A DNA stretch of 64,000 bases, taken from contig JAXBDG010000012.1 of the NCBI GenBank assembly GCA_036320915.1, forward strand, positions 1,848,501 through 1,912,500. The letters are read 5' to 3'. Both the position numbers and the translations under genes were made by a program. Below are positions 29,873-44,236 of this stretch, in pieces. This DNA comes from Linnemannia elongata. Taxonomy: Eukaryota; Mortierellomycota; Mortierellomycetes; Mortierellales; Mortierellaceae. The notes beneath the pieces are model-generated. The model was not told the origin of the DNA, ran no database searches, and saw nothing but the letters and a program-made list of their open reading frames with translations. The number at the start of each line of letters is the position of its first letter. The stretch's first letter is position 1.

Positions 29873-32800
29873 CTAAACATCGATTTTCTCCTCCGTGGCT
29901 CCGGCGGCAGCGGCGGCAGACTTCTTCTTGTTCTTCTTCTTCTTCTTCTTCTTCTTCTCGCCGTTGGGCACATTGACATCACCCTCAACAGAGTCGTTGT
30001 CCTCACCTTCCTCGTTGTTGTTGTCCTCCTCCACAGGCTCGGTCTCCTCAACAACAACCTTCTCGCTGGCAGCGGCGGCGCCGTTGCTGGTAGTGGCTCC
30101 GTTGGTGGCGGCAGCAACAACATTGACCTTCCTGGCCTGAACCTGGGCCTGGCTCAACTCGGACTCCAACTGGGCAACGCGGGCAGACAACACGGTCTGC
30201 TCGGCCTCCAACTCGCCCTTGGTAACCTCCGAAGCCTCGATCAAAGTCTCCAATTCGGCATCGACAGCCTTCTTAGCCTCAATGGCAACAGAGAGCTCAG
30301 CAGTCAAAGCATCCTTCTCGGCAACAAGAGCCTCCTTCTCCTTGGACAAGGTCTCGACCTCGGCAGTCTTGGTAGCAATAGTGGCAGAGAGGGTTTCCTT
30401 CTCCTTGTTCAAAGCATCGGTCGACTCGGACTTGGAAGAGTGTTCTTTGGCGAGGGTCTCCTTCTCCTTGATCAAAGCCTCAATCTCGGCAGTCTTGGCT
30501 GCAACAGCGGCCTCGAGATCAGCCTTCTCCTTGTGGACGGCATCGTGAGCCTTCTTGGCAGTCTCGTGCGAGGCAGCAACAGTGGCCAACTCGGCGGCAA
30601 GGGTCTCCTTCTCGGTGATGATAGTCTTATGGCTGGTCTCCTTGGCGGCAACCTCCTTCTGCAATTCCTCAATGCGCTTGTTCAAGGTAGAAGACTGCTC
30701 CTCAGCCTTCTTGGTGTTCTCGGTAGCCCTCTCGGTCAACTCGACAATGCGGGTGTTGAGGGTCTCCTGCTTCTCGACTAACGAGGCGATCTGGTTGTTA
30801 GAAGTCTCCAACTCCTTGGTCAAATGGTCAAACTGCTCCTGCTGGGTGCTGATGGCGGAGGCGTGGTTGCCCTGGAGCTCCTTGATCTGGGCATCCTTGG
30901 CGGCGATCTCGCTCTTGGCCTTGGTCAAACCGGCCTCGACGGTGGCGATCTTCTCGTGGGCGGCAGACAACTCGGCAACCTTGGCTGTGAGCTCGTTCTC
31001 CTTGGCAGCCAGCTCGGCAACCTTGTTCGAAAGCTCAGTCTCCTTGGCAGAGAGAGAGGATTCCTTAGTCGAAAGAGCAGAGATGTGTTCCTCGTGCTTG
31101 GACGACAAGGCCTTGTGCTCATCCTGAGCACGCTTGACCTCAGTCTCCTTCTGTGCAACCTTGTCCGACTCTTGGGCAAGCTGGCTGCGGAGCATGTCAA
31201 TCTCCTCGATCAAGGAGTGTTTCTCGCCTTCGAACGACTCGGCCTGGCTGCGAGCAACCTCCTCAGCGTGGCTGACAGCATCAGCGTACTGTTCGACCTG
31301 CAGCTTTGAGTTCTCGAGCTCACCCTCCAATGATCTGTACTCAGCCTCGAGTCCGGCAATCCTGGAATCCTTCTCGGTCAAGATCATCGAGCACTTGTGG
31401 TGAATCTCGTTGCGCTCTCTCAAGGCAGCCTCGGCGCGGTGCTCGGCATCCATGACATTGCGCGACATCTGCTGGGCATCGTTCTCGACGCGAGCAAGCT
31501 GCTGCTTCAAGTCGTGGTTGATCTCGTTCATGCGGTCCATCTGAGCGCCAAGGTGGACGCGATTCTGTTGAAGATCCTGAATTTGCTGTTCCAATTCGGC
31601 GGCGCGTCCAGACTTTTCCGAAGCCTTGGCAGCCTGCTCCTGAGCGGCCTTGATGCTCTCCTTCTCGAGTGCCAGCTGCTTGACCAAAAGAGAGTTGGTA
31701 AAGTTGAGCGACTCGATCTTGGAGTCGATGGACTGGGCACGGCTCTCGGCCTTCTTGGCAGCCTTGACGAGGTCGCTGTTGGCATCCAACTGCTTTTGAA
31801 GAGTCTCGACCTGAGCCTTGACCTTCTCGTTCTGGGCAGTGGCAGCAGCAACCTCCTTGTCCTTGGCAGCCAAAGCAGCGCGGAGGGCCTCGAACTCCTC
31901 GTTGGGGATAACCTTCTCAACAACGACAGTCTTCTCGACAACCTTGGGTTCCTCCTTGACAGCCTTGGCCTTGACGGGCTCAGCAACCTTGATGGGTGCG
32001 GCGACCTTGACGGGCTCGGCAGCCTTGATGGGCTCGACGACCTTGACAGGTTCGGCGATCTTGGCGGGTTCAGCGACCTTGACGGGCTCGACGGTGGCGG
32101 CAGCGGCAGCAGACTTGGCAGCCTTCTTAGCCTTCTTGGCAGAGACCTTGGGCTCCTCGACCTTGGTATCTTCGACCTTGGTCTGGACGATATCGACAGA
32201 AGCGGTAACGGGAGTGACAACGGGGCTCGAGACCTTGGCAGGGGTAGGAGTGGCAACCTCAATCTTCTCGGTCTTCATAACAACTGGGGCAGGGGCAGGG
32301 GCAGCAGCCTTGGCAGCGGCGGCGGCTTTCTTGGCGGCCTTCTTGCTCATGGACTGGGCAGGGGCGGCATCGAGGAGATCGTAGGGGTTGGAGGAGATGA
32401 CTCTCTCGTCAACGACCTCATCCGCGCTGTTGGTGTCGTTGTCATCGGCAATCTTCTTGGGGCGAGCTCCTGCCTGCACAGGTCTAAGGTTCAAGACGAC
32501 AAATGGGAAAAATGAAGATTTGATTGGTTAGATCGAACGGACATGCCTGGAGGAGAGGATAGATGTGGGTGAAGGAAAAAAAACAAGGTTCTTCCCGTGC
32601 GTATCATGCCAAAGGCATATTCTTCCCATGGGAACACAAAATGCCCTCCAACAACATCTTTTCTTTTGTTGCTCCCATTGAAACACCTCTTTGAAAGTAC
32701 AAAGAACAAAAGTAAAGAAATGCATCATCCTGCACCGTCTATTTCCAGGTACTTTGTTTCTTCTTGTCGTCGTCGACGGGAACAGCTGTTTACATAAATG

Positions 32801-33735
32801 CTGGAATAGCTGGAATACTGACAATCGTCGTTTTCCCATGGTATGACTGCCTTTGAATCTCATTGTCCCATGTCGCACAACAGCGCCTTCGTTTGCTTCT
32901 CACCCACATTCATCACGAACAAAGAACGAAAGAAGGAAGAAAGGCTGTAGTGGTTGTTCCTTGACACCAGGAGGTTCTTTACACAAAAAAAAATAAAGCA
33001 CGATCCTGACCATTAGCTCTGTCCAATTCGTAGCTTGTCCCTCTTTTTCGGTGGCCTTCTTCATAACAATGACTTCCCTTTGTCAGCCTTGAATACAGCT
33101 CAAGCGCATAGCTGCTTTCTGTTCATTCCTGTTGTGGGGTTACAAAAAGGGGGAAGGGAAGGAGGTGGAAGAGGAAAGACAAACAAAAACCCGGAGAGTC
33201 CAACAATGAGAGAAAAAGCGTAATTCTGTCCACTTTTCCATTCACTCTCCTCCCTCATTGATGACTTGACAAAAGTAGCGTCCAAGAATGAAAAGAAAAG
33301 CTCTCTCCTCCTGTTAACCAAATTGCCTGTTAACAACCATAACAAAAGAGTCCAACTATGAAAAAGCAACAAGGCGCTATAGTTGCTCCCTTTTGTCTCC
33401 TTCGTTTGATCCATCCTGTCAACGATCATAACAAGAAAGGCGTCCCTGCACCCGCCATAAATAACGAAAAATAAACTCGTTCCCTCAAATAACAAGAAAA
33501 CGTGAGAAAAAGAATGAAAGAAAAAGGCTTACTTCTTCTTGGGCTGCTTCTTGGATCCACGCTTGGCAGCCTCGGACTCGTGCTCGTCCAAAAGTTCCTT
33601 CTGAGCCTGCTCGGCCAAGACAGCTCGCTGGAGCTTTGCCTGGGGCTCGACCACGTTCTGGTAGACGTAGGCGGCTCCTGCTGCTGCGACCACGACACCG
33701 ATGGTGATGGTGGTGGGGTTGACGATGTTATCCAT
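29873..33735 (-). CDS. ER-anchored coiled-coil protein, p180/kinectin-like
   Basis: Two exons. Exon 1 (33735-33533) encodes a short luminal start and one membrane segment (ITIGVVVAAAGAAYVYQNVV, residues about 10-29), then a Lys-rich end. The donor GTAAGC at 33532 supplies an apparent TAA stop if unspliced. The acceptor TTAG at 32484 joins in phase (AA+A) to exon 2 (32483-29873). The product is about 937 residues: Lys/Ala/Pro/Val low-complexity (EPVKVAEPAKIAEPVKV repeats, about 180-240), then about 600 residues of heptad-rich coiled coil, acidic linker, and a Lys-run C-terminus. Architecture matches ER ribosome-receptor/kinectin-type proteins. The 1049-base intron is long for a fungus; two separate genes remain possible. 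Confidence 0.6.
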
Positions 33736-35753
<2,018 letters not shown>

Positions 35754-36512
35754 ATGGTCCACCTCCGCCACAAGCGCGGCACAATCCTCTCCATAGGCCA
35801 AGCAACAACCCAAATTATCTTGGGCGCCCTCCTCGTACTCACTTCTTCACCTTCCTCATCACAATCATCAGGATCCTTGATCGTCACTGCGGATGCTTCT
35901 TTATTCGACTCGCTCACCAATTTCGTCCGGATCAATAATGACAACAACCGGCATCACTTCCGAGGGAGTAATGAGAACCAGGAGCAGCAGGAGCAGCTAG
36001 CAAATTTTAATGTCGTCATGGAGGAGGAAGCTCTAGCCGGGGAGAATGTCCTAGAGGAGGAAGGACAGGACGATACTCAGAAGGGAGCATTGGCTTCGAT
36101 CCTGGATAGCGTCTACTCCTTTGCCGCCAAAAAAGTCGGCGCCAAACAAGCACCTGCAAAAAAACAACCTCCAAAAGCAGGAAACAAAGACACCGAGGAC
36201 GATGACGGCGCACAACTTCGCTTCCAATACCAAGGAACGAGTCGCCACCTCGGCCAATGGGACCTCGTCGGCGTATCCGGTGTCAGCGCCATGCATGCGA
36301 CTTTGGTCCCCAACACCAACAAGATTGTATTCTTGGAAAAGGTCGAGAAGAACACCCATGCGTTCTTGACGGAGAATGCAGAAAAGTTTTCGTTTTCGGT
36401 CGAGTATGATATTGACGAGTCAACGTTTAGACCGCTGCATACAAAGACGAATCAGTTCTGTTCTGCGGGTGGATACCGTCCCGATGGTGTAAGTCTTTGT
36501 TCTGCTTATTTA

Positions 36513-36548
<36 letters not shown>

Positions 36549-38351
36549 CGTCCGTGGAGTGTGCGTGTTTGTTGTGCATGTGTGTCCAATTGATCCCAGT
36601 TACAATAGTCTGGTGCAGAACGACATGTATTTTCAAATTGACAGCCAAGCATGCATATCCCAACTTATCCTGCCTTCATCCTAACCAACTGCATTCCCTC
36701 CAACCCACCAACCAACCAACCAATCAATCACCAAAAACAAAAATTAGACGATCGTTTCACTTGGTGGCGCAGAAGCACAAGCAGACGTAATTGAGGGTTG
36801 GAACTCCCTCCGCTTCCTTTCTTCCTGCAGTCAAACCAACTCCCGCTGCGACTGGGATACCCGCAACGACATCACCCTCAAAGCCGGACGATGGTACCCC
36901 ACTGTCGAGGCCCTCGCCGATGGACGACTTTTTATTATGGGTGGCGCTACCAAGGGTGCTTCGATGAATGATAAAGAAATTGGGGTTCCTTCCTGGGAGT
37001 TGTATCCGCCATTAGAGAGTAATCCCACTCATTTTGCGTTTTTGGAGGAAACCTTGCCTTACAACTTGTATCCAGTAAGTTTTTTTTTCCTTTCCTTGTG
37101 TCTGTCTGTCATTGTCTTTGACGATATTGTTTTTTCACGTTTAGTCGTTTTCTTGATAAACTAATCTCTAGTCTGTGCGTTTTGCCTGCATTTACATTTC
37201 CCTATATAACAAAAAAGATGGCGCATCTACTCCCAGACGGAAACCTGTTCATCTTCGCCAACACCCGCGGAATCATCTTCTCCACAAAAACCTGGTCAAT
37301 CCTCAAAAACCTCCCCGAACTTCCCGGCCCACCACGCAACTACCCCCTCTCTGGTGGCTCTGTCCTCCTCCCCCTCCGCCCTGAATCCAACTACGAACCA
37401 GAAATCCTCATCTGTGGAGGAGCCACCGAATTCTCCTCTCACGGGAAAGGACAAGACCAATGCGGACGGATTAAACCTCTGGACAAGGATGCGGATTGGG
37501 TCATGGAGGATATGCCGATGGGACGGATGATGCCTGATATGACGCTCCTCCCAGATGGGTCGGTCATGATGTTTAATGGTGCTAATCGCGGCACCGCAGG
37601 GTACGGACGCGCCAAGGATCCTGTATTGAGACCCGTCCGGTATCAGCCCTGGGATTCCCCCGACACCGTCCAAGCAAACTCACGCTTCACGGTCCAGAAC
37701 CCCTCATACATCCCTCGCCTCTACCACTCGATCGCCATGCCAGTCCTCGACGGCCGCGTCATGGTCGCCGGGTCAAACCCCAACGCAAACACACTCGATT
37801 TGTCCGAGTTCCCAGTCGAATACCGCGTCGAGATGTTCTCCCCTGGATACATGTTCACCGACACCCCTCGCCCGCTCCTCATAGCAGAACGCACCCTCGG
37901 TCGTACCATCAACCGTCCCGAAGCGCTCTCCATCCAAACCCTTCAAGAAACCAACGCGAACCCAGAACGCGGTCAGGGCGATGGCGCCACGACCGAGAAT
38001 GTAATCTTGTTCAACACCGTCTTTGAGATCGAAGTCCAATTCTACAGCGGACTCGTTACCTCTGAGGCCCAGGTCCTTACACCAAAAGGAGGCAATGGTG
38101 GAACGAATAAGAAGCCTTCGAAGGTGCAGGTGAACCTGTTGAATGGTGGGTTTGTGACACACTCGACACATATGAGCCAGCGGTTGGTGGGGTTGGAGGT
38201 TGTTGGGTATGTGGTGAATAGGGAGGGTGGGTTGGATAGGTTGAAGGTCAAAGGTCCCAGGGATGGGGCATTGACGCCTCCTGGGTGGTACCAGATGACC
38301 GTTGTTGAGAACGGTATTCCTAGCGAGGGCACCTGGGTCCGTGTTCAATAA
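35754..38351 (+). CDS. Glyoxal/galactose oxidase-type copper radical oxidase
   Basis: Three exons: 35754-36488, 36748-37074, 37218-38351 (both introns phase 0), 731 residues. N-terminus is hydrophobic (TTQIILGALLVLT, signal peptide or anchor) followed by an acidic low-complexity linker to about residue 160. The rest is a seven-bladed Kelch-like glyoxal oxidase domain and a C-terminal immunoglobulin-like DUF1929 domain. The radical-copper residues appear kept: Cys236 in NQFCSAGGYRPDG (thioether partner), Tyr523-His524 in PRLYHSIAMP, and the His of GFVTHSTHMSQRL (about 669). Such enzymes oxidise simple aldehydes or alcohols with O2, making H2O2 outside the cell. Substrate cannot be told from sequence. 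Confidence 0.9.
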
Positions 38352-38664
38352 TGTATCTTTCTCGCTCCTCTCTTCTGTGGTTGTTCCTCAGCTCATCCTT
38401 CGCGAAAAATAAATTAAGAAAAGCAGTCCATTTTCCGAATCCCATGGGTCAGTTCGATAAAGAAAAAAAAAAAGAAAACGTTCACACGCGGGCAAAAAAA
38501 AAGATCTCTTCCCTTTCTCTTTGTGTATTTCGTTTCTTTACAACCCTCAACGGATTTCAGGACATCTACAAGCACAACGGGAATCAAGGACCCCTTCAAC
38601 CCATCACCCAACGAAACAATCACCCACCTCCACTCCGCTCATCACCTTACTCCCACAAAACGCC
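38352..38664. promoter_or_regulatory. Short intergenic region between copper radical oxidase and ETR1
   Basis: 3' UTR of one gene and 5' region of the next, same strand. Contains AAATAAATTAAG at 38405, a possible polyadenylation signal, and an A-run near 38460-38475. Confidence 0.4.
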
Positions 38665-40475
38665 ATGGCAACACGCGCAATGCACGCGTCAAAGGTCGCT
38701 TCTCCCGTCCTGTCATTCATGTCGCGCCGAACAATGACTCTTCATAACCCCATCACCCGCTCTCTCGCCAGACCTTTGACCACAAAGTCCTTCCAAAACA
38801 CAGCAACAGTGACAGGAGCAACAGTTTCGCAAAAGAGACACCTGTCCTCCTCGTCCTGGGAAGGAAGCAGTGGGTCCAAAGACCTGACCCGTGCAACGGC
38901 ACTCGTCTACTCCGAATACGGTCGTCCCACCGAAGTCCTCAAGTAACGGCCCCCTTCTTTCTTCGTTCCTTCCTTCCTTGTTCACTACCGTGATGTTCGA
39001 TACAACCAAGCTGTTAAAAACCAAGACCGCAGGATCTTGACCCAACCACTTACCTTTTTCTTTTTTTTTGTTTTGTACCTTGTCATGTAGGGTGCTGAAG
39101 CATACGTTGACACCTCCAGGAGAAGACGCTGTTCAGGTCCAATTCCTGGCTTCCCCCATCAACCCGGCAGATATTAACCAAATCGAAGGCGTCTACCCAC
39201 TCAAACCACCCATGACCACCCACCTCTACTCCCCCCCTTCCACTACCACCACAACCACCTCCGACCCCACCCACCCACCAGTAGCAGTCGGCGGCAATGA
39301 GGGCGTCGCCAAAGTAACAAAAGTCGGGTCCAAGGCCTCATCCCATTTCAAAGTCGGCGATTGGGTAGTCATGGGTTCTGCAGGGTTGGGAACTTGGCGG
39401 TCGCATGGGAACTTCCTGGCCAAGGATTTGACGAAGGTTAGGACGGTCGAGAAGATGACAGAGGGTGGAGATTCGAGTAATTTGGATGTTGTGCAGCTAG
39501 CGACTCTGACAGTTAATCCGTGTACTGCGTATCGGATGCTCAGGGATTTTAGAACGCTTTCCCCAGGTATGCAACCAAATGGCAATGGGCAATGAAAGTT
39601 GGCAAGAAAAAAAATATCTAAATTGTGGAACTATCTGCTCCTGCTCTTCGGAAGGAACAGGAAAGAAAGAGAAAAAAATGATCACTAAACAACCTAAGGC
39701 TTCTCATGCCTTCCCTAAACAAAAATAGGCGACTATGTGATCCAGAACGGCGCTAACTCGGGTGTAGGAGAGGCAGTTATCCAGCTCGCAAAACCCCTTG
39801 GTGTCAAGACCATTAACATCATCCGCAACCGTCCAGGTCACGAAAAAGTCGCTGAACGATTGACAAAACTCGGAGCAACTCATATCCTGACCGACGACCA
39901 GTTGGGTAAACTTGAGACCAAGGAACTTGTTAAGTCATGGACGAAGGGTCATGAAGTCAAACTGGCTTTTAATTGTGTTGGCGGCAAACCTACCACCGAG
40001 ATGGCTCGCTTGCTCAGGTACGTGGAAAAAGGATTTGGATTATTTACGTTTGTAATTATCGTCTACTTTACGTGTGTGCTTTAACCCTTGCATTCTAACA
40101 CCAGTCCACTAAACTTCTTCACAAACATACAAACAAACAAAAAATAATAGCAAGAGCGGCCATCTGGTAACATACGGCGCCATGTCCCGTCAGCCCTTAA
40201 TCCTCCCTGCATCCCTCCAAATCTTCAAAAACGTCCACGCCTCAGGATTCTGGCTCTCGGCCTGGAATGACTCCCACTCTTCCGCAGAGCGACAGGAAAT
40301 GATTGATTGTGTGGTGGAGGTGATGAAGAAGGGGCAGTTTGAGGAGGTCGAGTGTACGAGGAACCAGTGGAATATTACTGCGACGGATGTGGGTGTCTTG
40401 GAGGAGAGGTTGCTTGATGCTGTTGGACGAGCTGCGAGTGGTGGACATGGAAAGCAGGTTTTCATGATGGAGTAG
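38665..40475 (+). CDS. ETR1: Mitochondrial trans-2-enoyl-CoA/ACP reductase
   Basis: Four exons: 38665-38942, 39091-39566, 39729-40017, 40151-40475; all phases close, 455 residues. The N-terminus is a basic, Ser/Thr/Arg-rich mitochondrial presequence (MATRAMHASKVASPVLSFMS), longer than usual (about 75 residues). Family marks: SPINPADINQIEGVYP with catalytic Tyr128, GNEGVAKV, and the NADPH-binding NGANSGVGEAVIQLAKPLGV (residues 258 onward) with IIRNRP for the 2'-phosphate. It reduces the trans-2-enoyl intermediate in mitochondrial fatty acid synthesis, which feeds lipoic acid production and respiration. Single-copy housekeeping gene in most fungi. Confidence 0.95.
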
Positions 40476-41282
40476 ACATTCATTCAAGGATAGAACAATA
40501 CATATCATGCTATATGAGAATGGTTTATTTACTTCATGGCTACCCTTTCCATACCACACCCCACCCTAATGTCCCCCCTTCCACCCAAACCCACAATGCG
40601 TATGAATGTGCCTGTGAACTACTGAACACAGGTCGGTCTCTCCTTCCACTTTGTTCTTTCTCATCTACAGAATTCACTGACTCTCAATCCTTTTCTCTCG
40701 ATAATCCAACCGCAGGATATGTCGATTGTTTGTCATTTGACATTCAAACAACCCAGAGAGAAGCAAAAAAAATCAAAGCAAATTGCAGACAGGCGATACA
40801 AAAAATAAAGCTTCATGAAAGACCGTACCCGTCCGAACACACCAACACAATACTGCCACCCATACCCGTACACCCCATATAACCCCCTCTTGAAGCATGC
40901 GCAAAAAAAGTTGAAATGGTTTTTGTGTTTGTTTGAGAGGTCAGCCAGTGTGAAATACAAAATAACCACATGGGTTTTCTCGGTAAGTGATAAACTGTCA
41001 TCACACCTCTCAAACAATAAAACACTTAACAACTTTTGCACCATGCATCAACAACATAACACCCTCTTTTCACGCGCTATGCCATGAAAACTCCTCTTGA
41101 AATTGACTGTCCATTAGTTTGTAGACGTCGTCCGCATTTATGTCCACAGTCCCTTGAAAACGCTTGACACAGGAGAGGAAGGACCCTTCTGTTGATTTTC
41201 AGTTTTATTGAAATGCGCGCGACCAAGACAAGACGAAGGCTGTGTCCAAGTTCCCAGCAGATTATTGTTGGAGAACAATAAT
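40476..41282. other. Convergent 3' intergenic region
   Basis: Lies between ETR1 (+) and RPS13 (-) 3' ends. No gene seen; AATAAAA at 41017 may be a polyadenylation element for one of them. Confidence 0.45.
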
Positions 41283-42184
41283 TTAGGCAACGAGGGCAGA
41301 GGCGGTGGCGGACTCGCTATTAGGTTGCAAAAGCAAAGAGAAAAAGGACGAAGGGTTAATATAGTACAGCAGTTGCGTTGCAAAAGTAGGAAGGAAATTC
41401 ACAGACCAATACCGAGCAGAGATTGAGCCCAAGTCTGATGCAAACACTGTGCTAGCTCTCCTCAAAAAGAGAAAGAAAAACATCCTCAAGCGCCCCGACT
41501 CGAAAGACGAAGGCACTCGTAGCTTTCCTTTCTCTCGATGTGAAAGAGCAAGTGTGGTTGACTCCAGACGAGGGTCGCACTCCATTAGCACTCTGCGTAC
41601 TGTCCGAAAGGAAACGTCTCCAACTTGTCCAAAGACAAGATGTAAAAAGAGAACGTTTGTCAAGAAAAAGGGGCAGGAGGGTAGACGAAAAAAAGCAGAA
41701 AAAACGCAAACATATCATGAGCAAGCATAAAAACCGTGGGGCGGAATGGAACGACATGGTACTATTTCCAGGTAGGAGGGAGCTGGCCAGCGGTCTTGTA
41801 GTAACGGGCAAGACGGTGGATACGGGACTCGATCAAAATGAGGCGGAACTTTCCGTCGCAATCCTTGCGGTTGCGCTCGAGATGCTTGCGGACGGCGACG
41901 GCCTTCTTGATCAAGTGGTAGAGATCCTCGGGAATCTCGGGGGCGAGACCGTTGGACTTCAAGATACGGAGGATCTTGTTACCGGTGACGTTCTTGACCT
42001 GGGCAATACCCTGGGAGTCACGGAGGATGACACCGATCTGGGAGGGGGTCATACCCTTCTTGGCGAGCTTGAAGATCGAGTCGCAGACATCCTCGGGGGA
42101 GGTCTTCAACCAGGAAGGAGGAGAACGCTTGTAGGGGAGAGCGGAGCTCGAGATACCCTTACCACTGCTGTGCATGCGACCCAT
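41283..42184 (-). CDS. RPS13: 40S ribosomal protein S13 (uS15)
   Basis: Exon 1 42184-41763 and exon 2 41316-41283, joined in phase to split the Tyr codon (TA/C), giving the expected 151 residues ending [11 protein letters not shown]. Exon 1 starts [20 protein letters not shown] and contains the family core [16 protein letters not shown] and HRLARYYKT. It binds the central domain of 18S rRNA in the small subunit. The last exon codes only 10 residues plus stop. The 446-base intron is long; I looked for C/D box snoRNA motifs because RPS13 introns host snoRNA U14 in animals, but saw none convincing. Confidence 0.95.
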
Positions 42185-43074
42185 TTTGAATAATTCTGTT
42201 CATTGAATGAAGATTTGAAGAAAAAAAAGCTGTTGGTAAGTTGATCTGGAGAGTCACTGGTAAGGTTGAGGTGTTGTTGTCGTTGCTTCCTGGAGTTATC
42301 GTGGCAGTTTCGTCTTTTGTTAATTCTAGATCCAAGAACACCAGTTGTGAATCGGATTCCACGCGTGTCATCCTTGTCTCTGTGATGACGAGCCCTCTTT
42401 TCTTCCTGTTTCTTTTGCTGTTGTTGTATAAGTTGTTGTCAAACAGTATTGTTGTAGTTGTATTCAAGTGTTGATCCCTGCAAGGTATGCCCTGGATCCC
42501 GATGACTAGATTGTGAATTGACCATCCTGGTAGTCTACCTTTGTGGAATGTGCGAGAGAGAAGGAAACAACAAACTTCAAGGACGAACTGGCCTTTTGTG
42601 CAAAAACAATCTGGATTGGCGGATTGAAAATTTTTGCTTTTAGGGTGTACGGCATGGAAGTAGGATTGATCGCTGATTTTATTTTTGTGCGAATCGGTCA
42701 CATGATGATTCGATGGGAAATCGATGGAAATGCAGGCGCGTGCGGACAGACCCTCTCATTGTCGTCTCGGTCTTGGTTGTCTTCACTTTTGCTCGCGAAG
42801 ACATAAAGTGGGGGTGGCGTCGGTGGTAGGAAACCATAATGGATCCATTGGGGCAGGTGAAGAAACCACAACAGGAGTGCTACCAGTACTTTCTCCTCCT
42901 CTTTGCCTTCCTCCCATCTCATCCTCCTAGACGCCGTTTCCCACAATCAAAAGATGATAGCACCGACACTCTCCAACGGCTGGCCATTTGGTCATTGTTT
43001 TGCACAAAGCGATTTATTTTACCCTTCAATGCCCCACCTACATCTCTGGATTATTCGATCGAGCATTTTATCTT

Positions 43075-43107
<33 letters not shown>

Positions 43108-44236
43108 CTCTTCCTGAAGATCAAAGGATCAAAGTTCAATCACAGTCCATCCGTCCTACCTGACCGCCTGCAGCATCCAAAGTAATCCATTTCGAGGTAT
43201 GCATCTCGATAACACAGTCCTTCTTTCATGTATCTTCCGACACACATACACACTCTCTCTTGCTCCGGCTCACGAAGGCATGGACCATCGGATCTTTCTA
43301 AATGGTCTCTCTCGTACTTCCAAACCTAAGATGCTAAGCAAGGAACATCATGCTGCTTGGGCTTAGGACATGAAACTGGGTTGCACAAGAGTGAAGGCGT
43401 AGGCCAGTTGTCGGCATTGTCCTTAGTCAATGCAAATTGGACATAAGAGGATAGGTCCGACGGGTCGGAGAGGCGTCGGTTGCTGCTATGATATCCATGT
43501 ACCGATACAGCAGTTACAAAAAAGTGAGAGCGGTCATGATGTTGCGAGTAACGTTTCGGTTAAGACGAGAGGTACTCATGGGCAAAATGGAGAAAGGAGA
43601 GGAGATTCAATTGATAGAGGATGTTTTGTATGCAGTGTCTCTGAGGTGCCAGTAGAAGGATATAGAGGATGTGTGTGAGTGTGAGTGAATGGTGGGTGGG
43701 GGGTACCAGGCGGGGAATGGACTGGCTGTGAGAATATAGCGTCAACAGTGGCATTGTCAATATCAAGGAGGAGAACAAGCTGTTTAAACCAGTTTGTTGT
43801 ATTGTCGAACATCTGTCCGCTCGGCTCTCTCCTCCTTTGTTCTTCGGCCTCCTTTACGCCGAGTCGAACGACCAATCCAGAGAATCTTCAATTATCAATT
43901 TTCCCCCTCATTCTCACTTCAAGCTTTACCTTTCTTCTTTCCATTTTCTTCACTTTCTTTGCCTTTCTTCGTTCTCAGCCCAATTCACTTTTCCTTCTCT
44001 TTCGTCTCCTCCTCTCACCTCCGTCTTCGTTCATCAGTCATCGACTGTCACTTCTCCTCATTCCGACATTCATCTCGTCCTTTCTTCAACTTATTTTCCT
44101 CGCTCAATCACTTTCTTATTTTGTGCTCTCCCCCTGTACCCCTGTCAACTCACGCAACCAACTCGAACACAAAACACAAAGCACATAATCAAAGACCCTG
44201 CCACCCCCTCTATTCCTCCATCCCCTCTGTCCCACC
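42185..44236. promoter_or_regulatory. Divergent intergenic region between RPS13 and FAD monooxygenase
   Basis: About 2 kb without a credible gene. A CTC/CTT-rich microsatellite lies at 43072-43116. The last 350 bases before 44237 are strongly C/T-rich, typical of a fungal 5' leader. Confidence 0.55.

Noticed and set aside
29717..32515. Long frames antisense to the coiled-coil gene (Leu/Gly-rich products up to 372 residues)
   Set aside because: Shadows of a codon-biased repetitive gene on the other strand; no domains, and the minus-strand protein has clear heptads and composition.
41317..41762. Intronic C/D box snoRNA in RPS13 intron
   Set aside because: No convincing C box (TGATGA) paired with a D box (CTGA) was seen on the gene strand.
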